A stretch of DNA of 64,000 nt from Saccharothrix sp. NRRL B-16348 (GTDB lineage: Bacteria; Actinomycetota; Actinomycetes; Mycobacteriales; Pseudonocardiaceae): contig NZ_LGED01000125.1 in NCBI RefSeq assembly GCF_001280085.1, forward strand, positions 62,001 to 126,000, read 5' to 3'. Below, piece by piece: positions 43,721-53,235 of the stretch. The translations under genes and the position numbers were made by a program. Positions within the stretch are counted from its first letter, which is position 1, and each line of letters begins with the position of its first letter. Below the pieces are notes generated by a model. That model saw only the letters and a list, made by a program, of their open reading frames with translations, did not search any database and was not told where the DNA came from.

Positions 43721-44455
43721 ATGACCGAAGATCCTGGCGTGACGTTCTCCCAGATGGTGGCGCTGACGACCCGCTTGCCCCGGCGGGGCCGCGGTTTCTG
43801 GTACTCCGTGGCGATCGACCTGCTGTGGCCGCTGGTGGTGCTGTTCGTGCGGATGAGGATGGCGGGCCGGACCAACATCCCCCGAGAGGGTGCGGTGCTG
43901 CTGGCGTCCAACCACCTCTCGTTCGCCGACCCCGTGACGCTGACCGCGTTCGCGCTCGCGTCCGGCCGCGTGCCCCGGTACCTGGCCAAGGCGAGCCTGT
44001 GGAAGGCGCCGGTGCTCGGGTGGGTCATGTCGTCCGGGCGGCACATCCCGGTCGACCGCGACAGCGTGCGGGCCGGCAAGGCGCTGGACAGCGCGCGCAC
44101 CTCGTTGGACGAGGGTGAGTGCGTGATCGTCTACCCAGAAGGGACCTTCACCAGCGACCCCGACGGCTGGCCCATGCGCGGCAAGAACGGCGTGGCGCGG
44201 CTGGCGCTGACGACCCGCACGCCCGTCGTGCCGGTGGCGCAGTGGGGCACCCGGGAGCTGCTGCCGCCGGGGAAGTTCGTGCCCCGGCCGTGGCGGAAGG
44301 TGTCCGTGGTGGCGGGCGCGGAGGTCGACCTGTCCGACCTGTACGGACTGGAGCCGACCAAGGCCGTGCTGGACCAGGCCACCGCGCGGATCATGGACGC
44401 GGTGACCACGCTGCTCAGCGGTGTGCGCGAGCTGCCGCGGCCCGGGAGCGCGTGA
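43721..44455 (+). CDS. 1-acyl-glycerol-3-phosphate acyltransferase (PlsC-like)
   Basis: About 244 residues. The catalytic NHLSFAD (HxxxxD) is at about residue 68, and the FPEGT-like block is VYPEGTFTSDPDG. One hydrophobic segment (SVAIDLLWPLVVLFVRM) anchors it to the inner membrane face. It should transfer acyl chains to lysophosphatidic acid or a related lipid. The start is uncertain between ATG 43721 and GTG 43739; neither has a strong ribosome-binding site. It is divergent from the REC-PP2C cassette and ends 3 bp from the convergent DUF1232 gene. Confidence 0.92.
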   Translation: MTEDPGVTFSQMVALTTRLPRRGRGFWYSVAIDLLWPLVVLFVRMRMAGRTNIPREGAVLLASNHLSFADPVTLTAFALASGRVPRYLAKASLWKAPVLGWVMSSGRHIPVDRDSVRAGKALDSARTSLDEGECVIVYPEGTFTSDPDGWPMRGKNGVARLALTTRTPVVPVAQWGTRELLPPGKFVPRPWRKVSVVAGAEVDLSDLYGLEPTKAVLDQATARIMDAVTTLLSGVRELPRPGSA

Positions 44456-44458
44456 CGG

Positions 44459-44926
44459 TCAGCGGGTCTTCCTGGCCTTCTTGGCCTGGCCCGAGCGCTC
44501 GCGCTCCCACCGCAGGTACTGGCCCGTCACGGTGGACACGCTGGTGAGCAGCCACACGGCCACGCCCGCGTCGTCGGTCACGCCGATCAGCGGCAGCAGT
44601 TCGGGCAGCAGGTCGATCGGGGAGACGAGGTAGACCACCGCGAACGCCCACGTGGCCATGGTGCTGGTCGGCAGGCCGTAGGCCTTGCGCTCGCGCAGCA
44701 GCCGGGGCAGCGCCTTGGCCCGGTCGAGCACGGTGCCGACCGGGCGCGGCTCGCCGTTGCGCTCCCACCGGCGGCGCCTGCGCACGACCCACAGCACACC
44801 GGCCGCCACGCCGAGCACCACCAGGCCGGAGCCGGCGACGACGGGAGGCAGGCCGATCAGCTCGTCGTCGCGCCACAGCAGCGTGCTCAGCCCGAGCAGG
44901 GTGAGGACCACGCTGAGGAAGATCAC
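44459..44926 (-). CDS. DUF1232 membrane protein
   Basis: A 155-residue protein from GTG 44926. Two N-terminal hydrophobic segments (VIFLSVVLTLLGLSTLLW; GLPPVVAGSGLVVLGVAAGVLWVV) precede a basic linker and a DUF1232 region with YLVSPIDLLPELLPLIGVTDDAGV, the family signature. The tail (RWERERSGQAKKARKTR) is very basic. Function of DUF1232 proteins is not established. The frame is open further upstream but those residues are low-quality and overlap the promoter of the divergent gene. Confidence 0.85.
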   Translation of the reverse strand: MIFLSVVLTLLGLSTLLWRDDELIGLPPVVAGSGLVVLGVAAGVLWVVRRRRRWERNGEPRPVGTVLDRAKALPRLLRERKAYGLPTSTMATWAFAVVYLVSPIDLLPELLPLIGVTDDAGVAVWLLTSVSTVTGQYLRWERERSGQAKKARKTR

Positions 44927-45044
44927 ACGTTCATCGTAGTGGCGGTGGGCCGTCCGCGCGGGTGGAGCGGGCGCCTGATCACGGCGCGGAAACTTCCGGA
45001 TCAACGGCTCACGGCGCGGGCGGACCGGTCCATACGATGGCGTG

Positions 45045-45683
45045 GTGAGCGATTCCCCCCGGTTACCAGCGCGATCCGCCGTCGTGGTGCTGTTCGTCGT
45101 CGCCGCGTGCGCGGTCCTCGCGGCGGGCGGGTTGACCGCCGTGGTCCTCGCCGACGACCGGCCCGACCAAGCCGCGCCGGTGGCCGCCGGGCGGGCCTCG
45201 CCCACCGCCCGCCCGGACACCACCCGCCCGGTCGGGCCGCCGTTGTGCCTGATCGGCTCGTGGCGCACGGTGGAGGAGCAGGTCATGGTCAAGTTCTACA
45301 ACGGCGTCGACCCGCTGCCGATGGTCACCAGCGGGCGGGCGTACGAGTTCCGGCCGGACGGCACCGGGACCGAGCGGATGGACAACGTGGTGTTCCACGG
45401 CACGTACCAGGGCAACGAGCTGCGGCTCGTCGGCAACGGGTTCATCGAGTTCACCTGGACCGCCACCGACAAGGCCATCACCTACGTCAACCAGACCAAG
45501 ACGCAGTTCACCTGGGCCTACTACGACCAGCGCGGTCTGGTGGAGACCCAGACGATCCCGTCGGAACAGGTGCGGCACCAAGTGGACGACTACGCCTGCC
45601 AGGGCACCCAGCTCGTGGAGAGCAACTCCAGCGGCTACCGGTCGGTGTGGGCGCGGACCGCCGGGTTCGGGGTGTACGGCTGA
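45045..45683 (+). CDS. Secreted or membrane-anchored protein of unknown function
   Basis: A 212-residue protein with an N-terminal hydrophobic helix (SAVVVLFVVAACAVLAAGGL) that is either a signal or an anchor, a Pro/Thr-rich linker, and a beta-rich domain of about 140 residues (LCLIGSWRTVEEQVMVKFYNG, GRAYEFRPDGTGTERM, RLVGNGFIEFTWTATDKAITY). The order of strands is like lipocalin-type or META-like barrels. Two Cys (LCLIG and YACQG) could pair. The start is GTG 45042 or 45045. Its stop overlaps the start of the HtrA-like protease (TGATG), so the two act together or in the same place. Confidence 0.75.
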   Translation: MSDSPRLPARSAVVVLFVVAACAVLAAGGLTAVVLADDRPDQAAPVAAGRASPTARPDTTRPVGPPLCLIGSWRTVEEQVMVKFYNGVDPLPMVTSGRAYEFRPDGTGTERMDNVVFHGTYQGNELRLVGNGFIEFTWTATDKAITYVNQTKTQFTWAYYDQRGLVETQTIPSEQVRHQVDDYACQGTQLVESNSSGYRSVWARTAGFGVYG

Positions 45684-47167
45684 TGCGCGCGTTGCTCGTC
45701 GCGGCGGCGTTGCTGGCGTTCACGGCCGCTCCCGCCGCTCTTCCCGGTGCTCCGGTCGCCGCGGCCCAGCCGTCGAGCCCGGAGGAGCTGGCCGCGGCCA
45801 TCGCCAGGCCGGCGATCGTGTTCATCACCGTGGAGTGGCACGGCTGGGTGCGGGACAAGCGCACCGGCGAGGTGTTCGGCGGCGCGAACGGCTACGTCGT
45901 GAAGGCCACCTGCAGCGGCGCGGTGATCAGCCCGGACGGGCACGTGGCCACCGCGAGCCACTGCGTCCACACCGGACCGCAGGGTGGCGCGGGGGCGTTG
46001 TTCGACGCGGCGATCCAGGACCTGGCGGCGGTGGGCCGGGTCGTGGACCGGGTCAAGGCCAAGGCGCAGCTGGCCGAGCACGCCGTCGCCGAGGGCGCGA
46101 ACCCGGACCGCCCGCTCGACCGCGCGATCCAGGTCGAGCGGATGGAGGCCACCGGCGACGGCCCCATCCGGGACGTCGCGCCGGCCACCGTGGTGGACCT
46201 CGTCGCGCCGACCGAGGGTGACGTGGCGGTGCTGAAGGTGCCGCGCGAGAACCTGCCGTCGTTGGAGATCCGGACCGACCAGACGGCGGTCGGCACGCCG
46301 ATCCTGGCCATCGGCTACCCCGGTTCGGCGGGCGCCGCGGTCGACCCGAGCCTGGAGCCGAGCAACAAGAACGGCCAGGTGTCGGCGCGCCGGACGCAGA
46401 ACGACCGGCCGTTCTACGAGTTCAGCGCCGCCGCGACGCAGGGCATGAGCGGCGGGCCGGTGGTCGACATGGACGGCCGGATCGTCGGCCTGGTGAGCCA
46501 GGGCTCGCCGGGGGAGACGCAGTCGTTCAACTTCGCCGCCGCGTCCTCGACGTTGCTGGACGTGGTGGCGGGCAAGGACGTGAAGGCCGAGCCGGGCGAG
46601 CACGACCGCGACTACCGGGCCGCGCTGGACCGCTACTTCGCGGACGACTTCGACGGCGCGGTGGACGGGTTCGACGACGTGCTGGCCGCTTCGCCCGGGC
46701 ACTTGCAGGCGGCGGAGTACCGGCGGCTCGCGGTGGACCGCGGTGGGTCGGCCGGTGGCGATTCGTCGTTGCTGATCGGGTTCGCGGTGCTCTGCGGCGG
46801 TGTCGCGGTGGCCACGGCGACGGCGGGCACGGCGATCGCTCTGACCCGCAGGCGTCGGCTGGCGCCCGCGATGGTGCCGTCGGGCGCCGTACCGCCGGTC
46901 GCGTCCGATGTGGACACTCCGCCGTTCGGCATCCCGGTGCAGGCCGCGCCGGTCGTCGCGCCGGCCGCTGTGCCGGCGACTGTTGGGCCGCCGATCGCTG
47001 TGCCACTGACCGTTCCGCCTGTGGTCGCCGACTCGCCGACTGCTGTGGTGGCGTCGACCGTTCAGCCGCCGGTCGACGAGTCGCCGACCGTTCGGGCCGG
47101 TGCCGAGTCGCCGACCGTGAAGGTCGAGCGGCAGGACGAGGACGGGCCCGCCGCACCGCAGCCTTGA
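45683..47167 (+). CDS. Trypsin-like (HtrA-like) serine protease with membrane anchor
   Basis: A 494-residue protein. Signal peptide (MRALLVAAALLAFTAAPAAL), then a chymotrypsin-fold domain at about residues 35-300. The triad is His in HVATASHCVH, Asp in EGDVAVLKV, and Ser in TQGMSGGPVVDMDG. A helical region follows (RAALDRYFADDFDGAVDGFDDVLAASPGHLQAAEY in parts), then a membrane helix (about residues 370-392, LIGFAVLCGGVAVATATAG) and a cytoplasmic Pro/Val/Thr-rich tail of about 100 residues with repeated DSPT/ESPT motifs that could be phosphorylation sites. Translationally coupled to the preceding secreted protein. Confidence 0.88.
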   Translation: MRALLVAAALLAFTAAPAALPGAPVAAAQPSSPEELAAAIARPAIVFITVEWHGWVRDKRTGEVFGGANGYVVKATCSGAVISPDGHVATASHCVHTGPQGGAGALFDAAIQDLAAVGRVVDRVKAKAQLAEHAVAEGANPDRPLDRAIQVERMEATGDGPIRDVAPATVVDLVAPTEGDVAVLKVPRENLPSLEIRTDQTAVGTPILAIGYPGSAGAAVDPSLEPSNKNGQVSARRTQNDRPFYEFSAAATQGMSGGPVVDMDGRIVGLVSQGSPGETQSFNFAAASSTLLDVVAGKDVKAEPGEHDRDYRAALDRYFADDFDGAVDGFDDVLAASPGHLQAAEYRRLAVDRGGSAGGDSSLLIGFAVLCGGVAVATATAGTAIALTRRRRLAPAMVPSGAVPPVASDVDTPPFGIPVQAAPVVAPAAVPATVGPPIAVPLTVPPVVADSPTAVVASTVQPPVDESPTVRAGAESPTVKVERQDEDGPAAPQP

Positions 47168-47320
47168 TCGGGGCGTGGCACCTGATCGGGATCGGTTGGC
47201 CGGGCGGCGGGACGTTCCGGATCGAGTGGGGCGCTCCGCGAGCCGGGCCGTCAATACGATGGCCCGGGTGAGCGACCTAACCCGCGCCACCGGCTCCGGC
47301 GTGAACGGGTGAGCACGGCG

Positions 47321-47355
47321 GCGGCCGGTGTGTCCGTTGTGGACATACCGGCCGC
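47321..47355. terminator. Long hairpin between convergent genes
   Basis: GCGGCCGGTGTGTCC pairs with GGACATACCGGCCGC (one G-U pair) around GTTGT. It gives a 15-bp stem just before the stop of the leftward gene. Confidence 0.8.
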
Positions 47356-47373
47356 TTGGCGTCCCGTTGTTCG

Positions 47374-47784
47374 CTACCACTTGTTCTCGGCGTGCAGCCA
47401 CAGCCCGACCGCGAGGCCGACACCGACGAGGCTCAACGGGGAGAACCCCTCGCCGCCCGAGATGACGAGACCGAACAGCAGGCTGAACCCGGCTGTCAGC
47501 ACGTACAGCCGCGGTCCCCACTTGCGGGTGAACCACGCGCCGGCCAGGCCGATGACGGCGACCAGGCTCACCAAGGTCAGCAGCACGACGGCCTGCAACG
47601 AGTCGTCGCCCCACTCGGCGCCGTGGTCGATCTCGTCCACCCAGCCCATGACCCCGAAGACCAGCACGAGGACGTTGGCGAGGGTCATCAGCACCAGCAG
47701 CACGACGATCCCGGCGCCCTTCTTGGCGCGCGGCTCGGCGTGGCGGTAGGTGGTCGGCGAGTCGAAGGAATCGTGCTGCACCAT
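47374..47784 (-). CDS. Small membrane protein of unknown function
   Basis: A 136-residue protein with four hydrophobic segments (GIVVLLVLMTLANVLVLVFG; LQAVVLLTLVSLVAVIGLAG; GPRLYVLTAGFSLLFGLVIS; PLSLVGVGLAVGLWL) and a hydrophilic N-terminus. An acidic loop (DEIDHGAEWGDD) lies outside between helices 1 and 2. I do not recognise the family. It is a single gene between two hairpin-bounded gaps. Confidence 0.75.
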   Translation of the reverse strand: MVQHDSFDSPTTYRHAEPRAKKGAGIVVLLVLMTLANVLVLVFGVMGWVDEIDHGAEWGDDSLQAVVLLTLVSLVAVIGLAGAWFTRKWGPRLYVLTAGFSLLFGLVISGGEGFSPLSLVGVGLAVGLWLHAENKW

Positions 47785-47892
47785 GGCGGCGGTCCTTTCC
47801 CGGATACGGCGCGACCCCGGTCGCCGCTGGCGCGGAACCGGTCGGGAGCCGTGAGGAGCGGGGCGACCGTCCGGCGCCCCTGACCGGTGACG

Positions 47893-48735
47893 CTACGGAG
47901 CAGGCGGGTGGCCGGGCGAGGACGGCGGGGGTGGAAGTTTCCGGTTCCTGGCCGTCCGCTCCACCTCGGTGAGGTCGGCGGCGGTCACCAGGCGGACCTC
48001 GGCGGCACGGCGGGCCACGGCGAACCGAGTGTTCTGGAGCCGGCCCGCGTGCGGCGCCAGGAACGGGTCGTCCGCCGCGCCGAACGCGATCGCCGAGATC
48101 GCCCGGATCGCGTCGTCGACCCGCTGCGGCCGGTGCAGGTTCCAGGTGTAGCCGTGCCACTCGCGGACCCGTTCGAAGATCTCCCGGTTCGACGGCGGCC
48201 GGGGGTAGTCGTCCGCGCCGACCAACCACGGTTCGCACAGCGCCAGCGCGACGAACCAGTCCCGCCCGCCCCGCACCAGCCCCGGACCGGTCTGCGTGTC
48301 GCCACCCGCCGACCCGAACGCGTCGTCCGACCCCGCCGGGACGTGCTCCACGTCGATGGTGAGCTGGAGGTCGGCGAACCCGTCGCCGTCACCTCGCCTG
48401 CCCAGCAGCAGCACGAGCTGGTTCTCGCCGACGTCCAGCAACGCCGTCGCCGACCGGGTCAGGATCACCCGCCGCGCGCCGCCCGGCGCGTCGAACAGGC
48501 TGGACAGCTGTGCCTCGCCCGCGCCGAGCCACCGCAACGACACCACGTCCGCGCCGACGGCCAACTCGCCGACGAGCCGCGACACGTGCGGCGCGCAGTC
48601 CGGCAGCGCCACGACCACCCGCCCCGGGCGGGCCGGACCCACGACACCGTGCGGCGCCCGGCCGAACAGCAGCGACTCGCCCGGCCCCAGCACCACCGAA
48701 GCCAGGCCCGCGCCCCGCACCACCACCCTCGGCAC
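47893..48735 (-). CDS. FHA-like domain protein paired with Ser/Thr kinase
   Basis: A 280-residue protein from GTG 48735, four bases after the kinase stop. The first 90 residues (VVVRGAGLASVVLGPGESLLFGR, PHVSRLVGELAVGADVVSLRWLG in parts) follow the FHA pattern of strand, GR, strand, SR, though the usual Ser/His/Asn phosphothreonine contacts are only partly visible. The rest has a region like a phospho-signalling regulator (GADDYPRPPSNREIFERVREWHGYT) with a C-terminal Arg-rich stretch and Pro tail. FHA partners of STAND/kinase proteins read phosphothreonine, so it is the probable substrate or reader of the upstream kinase. FHA assignment is inference. Confidence 0.7.
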   Translation of the reverse strand: MPRVVVRGAGLASVVLGPGESLLFGRAPHGVVGPARPGRVVVALPDCAPHVSRLVGELAVGADVVSLRWLGAGEAQLSSLFDAPGGARRVILTRSATALLDVGENQLVLLLGRRGDGDGFADLQLTIDVEHVPAGSDDAFGSAGGDTQTGPGLVRGGRDWFVALALCEPWLVGADDYPRPPSNREIFERVREWHGYTWNLHRPQRVDDAIRAISAIAFGAADDPFLAPHAGRLQNTRFAVARRAAEVRLVTAADLTEVERTARNRKLPPPPSSPGHPPAP

Positions 48736-48739
48736 GGCG

Positions 48740-51700
48740 CTACTCCGGGCAACCGGGCGGGTCGCCCCGGTCCGGCCCCAGCGCACGCCACTCCTCGGCC
48801 AGCGACTCCCGGTCGAGCCTCCGGCACAGCAGCTCGACCGCGCGGTCCGGCACGAGGTCCCAGAGCCGGGCGGTGCCGTCCGCGCCCACGGACGCGACGA
48901 GCTCGCCGCTCGGGTCGAACGCCACGTCGTTCAGCTCGGCGCCGTGCCGGTCCAGCCGCGCCAGCTGCCGCGACCCGTCGAACTCCCACAGCCGCACCAC
49001 GGTGTCCTGGCTCGCGGTGGCCAGCGTCCGGCCGTCCGGGCTCCACGCCACCCGGCGCACCGGCGCGTCGTTGCCGGTGAGCACGCCGACCTCGACCCCG
49101 TCCTTGACCCGCCACAGCTTCACCAGCCGGTCACCGCCTCCCGTGGCCAGCACCGAGCCGTCCGGGCTGAACTCGACGTCGATCGCGACACCGTCGTGGC
49201 CGGGCAGGATCTGCCACGCCGTGCCGGGGTCCACGAGGTCCCACAGCCCGATCCGGCCGCCCGACAACGTCACCGCGAGCGTGCGGCCGTCCGGGTGGAA
49301 CGAGATGCCGGTCGGGTAGTTGGGCTCCACCCCGTTGACGGGGGTGTTGCGCGGCTCCTGGGTCGTCGCCCGGCGGTGCACCAGCTCCAGGTCGGCGGCG
49401 TCGAGCAGGAGCACCTCGTCGCGGTCCTCCGTCGACCCGGTCGGGGTGCGGCCCGTGACGGCGATCGTCCGACCGTCCGGGCTGAACCTCACCGAGGTGA
49501 ACTCCGTGCCGGGCCGGGAGAACCGGCGCGCCTCCGCGCCCGTCGCCGCCTTCCACACCACGAGGAGGCCGCCCTCGTCCACGGTGGCCAGCTCGGAGCC
49601 GTCCGGGTTGAACGCCACGTCGTAGGCGTCGTCGGTGTGGGCCTTCAGCTCGTGCACCAGCCGCGATTCCCGGTGGTCCCACAGCCGCACCACGCCGTTG
49701 CCGCTGGTGGTGGCCAGCAGGTTGCCGCCGGGCTGGAACGCCGCGCCGAGCAGGACGGCGTCGCGCGGGCCCAACGTCGTCCGCTGGTAGGACCACACCG
49801 TGATCACGCCGGTGGAGTCGGAGCTGAGCAGGATGCGGCCGTCGGCGGACATCACCACGGCGAACGTGGTCACCGACCCGGCCGCGTACTGGGTGATCTG
49901 GTCGCCGGTCGCGAGGTCCCACGAGTAGACGCTCGCACCCACCGCGCCCGCCACCACGGCCGAGCCGGACGGCGTGAACGTGACGGAGCTCAACCCCACC
50001 TCGGGCGCGGTGAACACCTGGCGCGCGGTCCACGTCGAGGTGTCCCACAACCGGACCGTCGAGTCCATCCCCGTGCTGGCCAGCAGCCCGCCGTCCGGCG
50101 CGAACGCCAGCGCGCTCACCTCGCCGGTGTGCCCGGTCAGGTTCGCGACCAGCGCGCCGTCGCCCGCCCGGTGCACCGCGACGTCGTTGCCGTTGGTCAA
50201 AGCCACCAGCCCGGGATCCGGCAGGTACACCATCCGGATGGACGACTCCGCGGCGAACACCGCCCGCTCGGTGAACCCCGCCGTCTCCCACAGCACCACA
50301 CCGCGATCGGTGTAGGCGACGAGCGTGCCGCCGTCCGGCGAGAGCGCCGTGTCGACCGCCCGGCCCGGCACGGTGAACACCCTCTTGCGCGCCGGCACGT
50401 CCCACAGTTCGACCTTCGTCTTGTCCGGGTCGGCGGTGGCGAGCAGCCGGCCGTCGGCGCTCATCGACACCGTCCGGTACCAGCCGCCGTTGTCGTCCAG
50501 CACGGCCAGCTCACGGCGCGAGGGCACGTCCCACAGGCGCAGCGTGCCGTCCCGGCCGCCGGACGCCGCGACCTTGCCGTCGCCGCTGACCGCGAGCGCG
50601 TTGATCGCGCCGACGTGCCCGGTCATCCGGCCGCTGTAGGCGTCGGTCACCGCGGAGAGCAGTGCGCTGCGCCCTTCGACGGTCGGGCTCGCCTGCCACG
50701 CGCCGAACGCCGCCAACGCCGCCCGCCGGGGGTCCACCGTCCTGGCCAACGCCGACTCCGCCGCCAACTGCCGCGACAGGTTCTGCTGCCGACCGTTGTC
50801 CGCCCGGTCCCGCTCGGCCTGCGCCGTCTGCCGCGACAACGTCGCCACCACGACCGCCACCGACGCGACCACCAGCAGCAGGCTCAACGCCGCCACCAAG
50901 CCGCGCAACCGGTTCGTGCGCCGTCGTGCCGCCACCTGCCCGGCGTGCTCGGCCGCCGTGGAGCGGGCCAGGAAGTCCTGCTCGACCGGCTGCAACCGCA
51001 CCCGGTCCCGCGCCGACTCCAGCCACGCGGTCAGCGACGCCAGCCGCACACCCCGGTACAGGTCGTCGTCGTGCTGCCCGGACTCCACCCACGCCCGGAC
51101 CGAGTCGGTGAACCGGCGGTGCTGCACCAGGCCGGCGCGGTCCTCCTCGATCCAGTCCCGCAGCCGCGGCCACGCGGTGAACAACGCCTCGTGGCTCAGC
51201 CGCGCGCCCGAGCCGTCCACGGTCACCAGCCGTGCCGCGATCAGCCGGTCCAGCACGTGCCGCTGCGCGGCGAACTCCGCCGGGTCGACCCGCCGCCGGA
51301 CCACCGCGCCGTCGTCCAGCACGGCGACCAGCCGCAGCAGGATCGCCCGCAACGCGTGCCGCCCCACCGGGTCCAGCGCGGAGTGGATCTCCTCGGCGGT
51401 GCGCGACACCGCGCCGTCGATGCCGCCCGCGCGGCGGTAGGCGGCCAGCGTCAGCACCGGCCCGTCGCGGTGCAGCCACGACTCGCGCAGCGCGTGCGCC
51501 AACCGGGGCAGCGCGCCGGGGTCGTAGCCGATCTCACCGCGCACGCCGAGGTCGGCGATCATCCGCTCCGGCAAGCCGGGCTCCACGTCGACGCCGAAGT
51601 CCTTGGCGGGGCTGACGATCGCCTGCCGCAACCCGGTCGCGTCCAACGGGCCCAGCAGCACGGGCGCGGCCAGCGCGGGCCGCAGCGGTGCCAGCTCGAT

Positions 51701-53149
51701 GCACCGGTCGACCAGGTCCGCCCGGACGGCCAGCACGACCAGCGCCGGCCGGGCGGCGGTCAACGCGCCGGCGAACGCCAGCCGGTCCGGCTCCGGCGCG
51801 TTGAACACCTCCTCGAACTGGTCGACCACGATCACCGGGCGCGTCGCACCGGCGCACCACTCGCCGAACCGGCCGGGCGACTCCCGGATCAGCCGCGCCC
51901 ACTCGGCCGCGCCGGCCGCCGTGCGCGCGGCCATCGCGGCGGCCAGGTTGCCGACCGGGTCCACCCCCGGCGTCAACACCACCTGGGGCCACGTCTCGTC
52001 GCCGTCAGCGGCCAGGGCGGGCAGCAGACCGGCCTTGAGCACGGACGACTTGCCCGCGCCCGACGCGCCGACCAGCACCACCGGCTCACCGCCGCGGACC
52101 TGCTCCGCCAACCGGACCAGCAGCTCGGTCACGACGTGCGCGCGGCCGTGGAACAGGTCCGCGTCGGCCCGTTCGAACCCGCTCAGGCCCGGGTACGGCG
52201 TGGCCGGCGGCTGCGGGCGTGACGTGCGCGGCCGGTGGGTGGAGCGGAGGATCGCGCGCACCAGCCGACCCTGGTCCTCACCGGGGCCGGGCGACGTCGG
52301 CCGGGCGGCGTGCGCGGTCTCGCCGTCGAACGCGGCCGCCTCCGCCGCCTCGATCAGCGCCGTCGCCGACTCGAACCGCCGCGCCGGGTCCTTCGCCAGA
52401 CCGCGCAGCACCACCGCGTCCAAGCCCGGACTGACGGTCGGGCTGAACACCGAGGGCGCGGGCGGCGGCTGCAGGAGGTGGGCGGCGACCTTCGCGGCCG
52501 GGTCGGTGGCCGGGTGCGGCAGGCGGCCGGTCAGGCACTCGAACAGCACGCACGCCAACGAGTACTGGTCCGACCGGCCGTCGACCGCGCCGCCGGACAG
52601 CCGTTCCGGCGCCATGTAGTCCCACGAGCCGATCAGGTCGCCCGACTTGGTCAGGGCGGTGGCCTCGGGCGAGGTCTCCCGGGCGATGCCGAAGTCGGCC
52701 AGGTAGGCGTGGTCGCCGGCGGCGATCAGGATGTTGGACGGCTTCACGTCCCGGTGGAGCAGGCCGCGCTCGTTGGCGGCGTCCACGGCGGCGGCGACCT
52801 GGCCGAGGATCTTCAGCGCCCGGACCGGGTCGACCTCGCCACCGCCCAGCGCGCGCCGCAGGTCCGTGCCCTCGACCAGCATCATGTCGAGGAAGAGGTG
52901 GCCGTCGACCTCGCCGAAGTCGTTGACCGGGATGACGTTCGGGTGGCGGATCGCGGCGGCGATGCGCGACTCGCGCTGGAACCGGGCGCGGTACTCCTGG
53001 TCCGTCGCGGCGGCGGAGAGCCGCTTCAGCGCGACGACCCGGTCGTTGACGGTGTCGTAGGCGCGGTGCACCACGCCCATGCCGCCCTGCCCGAGCAGGT
53101 CACGGATCTCGTACCGCCCGAAGTCCGCCAAGCCGGACCGCGCCCCCAT
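48740..53149 (-). CDS. Ser/Thr kinase fused to STAND NTPase and WD40 repeats
   Basis: A 1469-residue protein. Kinase at about residues 10-275 (LLGQGGMGVVHRAYD, ALK, HRDVKPSNIL, ADFGIAR, APERLSGG). An nSTAND1-type NTPase occupies about 320-730: Walker A VLVGASGAGKSSVLKAGLLP, Walker B VIVVDQFEEVFNAPE, and a helical winged-helix region (LSHEALFTAWPRLRDWI). One transmembrane helix (LVAALSLLLVVASVAVVVA) sits at about 770. Residues 830-1440 hold about 13 WD40 blades (RDGTLRLWDV, DSTVRLWDT, GNGVVRLWDH, GGDRLVKLW, DTVVRLWEF, DGTARLWDL). The sensor blades lie beyond the membrane helix. An FHA-like gene follows directly. Confidence 0.95.
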   Translation of the reverse strand: MGARSGLADFGRYEIRDLLGQGGMGVVHRAYDTVNDRVVALKRLSAAATDQEYRARFQRESRIAAAIRHPNVIPVNDFGEVDGHLFLDMMLVEGTDLRRALGGGEVDPVRALKILGQVAAAVDAANERGLLHRDVKPSNILIAAGDHAYLADFGIARETSPEATALTKSGDLIGSWDYMAPERLSGGAVDGRSDQYSLACVLFECLTGRLPHPATDPAAKVAAHLLQPPPAPSVFSPTVSPGLDAVVLRGLAKDPARRFESATALIEAAEAAAFDGETAHAARPTSPGPGEDQGRLVRAILRSTHRPRTSRPQPPATPYPGLSGFERADADLFHGRAHVVTELLVRLAEQVRGGEPVVLVGASGAGKSSVLKAGLLPALAADGDETWPQVVLTPGVDPVGNLAAAMAARTAAGAAEWARLIRESPGRFGEWCAGATRPVIVVDQFEEVFNAPEPDRLAFAGALTAARPALVVLAVRADLVDRCIELAPLRPALAAPVLLGPLDATGLRQAIVSPAKDFGVDVEPGLPERMIADLGVRGEIGYDPGALPRLAHALRESWLHRDGPVLTLAAYRRAGGIDGAVSRTAEEIHSALDPVGRHALRAILLRLVAVLDDGAVVRRRVDPAEFAAQRHVLDRLIAARLVTVDGSGARLSHEALFTAWPRLRDWIEEDRAGLVQHRRFTDSVRAWVESGQHDDDLYRGVRLASLTAWLESARDRVRLQPVEQDFLARSTAAEHAGQVAARRRTNRLRGLVAALSLLLVVASVAVVVATLSRQTAQAERDRADNGRQQNLSRQLAAESALARTVDPRRAALAAFGAWQASPTVEGRSALLSAVTDAYSGRMTGHVGAINALAVSGDGKVAASGGRDGTLRLWDVPSRRELAVLDDNGGWYRTVSMSADGRLLATADPDKTKVELWDVPARKRVFTVPGRAVDTALSPDGGTLVAYTDRGVVLWETAGFTERAVFAAESSIRMVYLPDPGLVALTNGNDVAVHRAGDGALVANLTGHTGEVSALAFAPDGGLLASTGMDSTVRLWDTSTWTARQVFTAPEVGLSSVTFTPSGSAVVAGAVGASVYSWDLATGDQITQYAAGSVTTFAVVMSADGRILLSSDSTGVITVWSYQRTTLGPRDAVLLGAAFQPGGNLLATTSGNGVVRLWDHRESRLVHELKAHTDDAYDVAFNPDGSELATVDEGGLLVVWKAATGAEARRFSRPGTEFTSVRFSPDGRTIAVTGRTPTGSTEDRDEVLLLDAADLELVHRRATTQEPRNTPVNGVEPNYPTGISFHPDGRTLAVTLSGGRIGLWDLVDPGTAWQILPGHDGVAIDVEFSPDGSVLATGGGDRLVKLWRVKDGVEVGVLTGNDAPVRRVAWSPDGRTLATASQDTVVRLWEFDGSRQLARLDRHGAELNDVAFDPSGELVASVGADGTARLWDLVPDRAVELLCRRLDRESLAEEWRALGPDRGDPPGCPE

Positions 53150-53235
53150 AGCGCCCCCTCGTCTCGCCCGCCCGAACCTTACTGGGCCACGCCCACCGTT
53201 CTACCGGGCGAGCGTGCGGAGTGGGGCGCCGCGGA

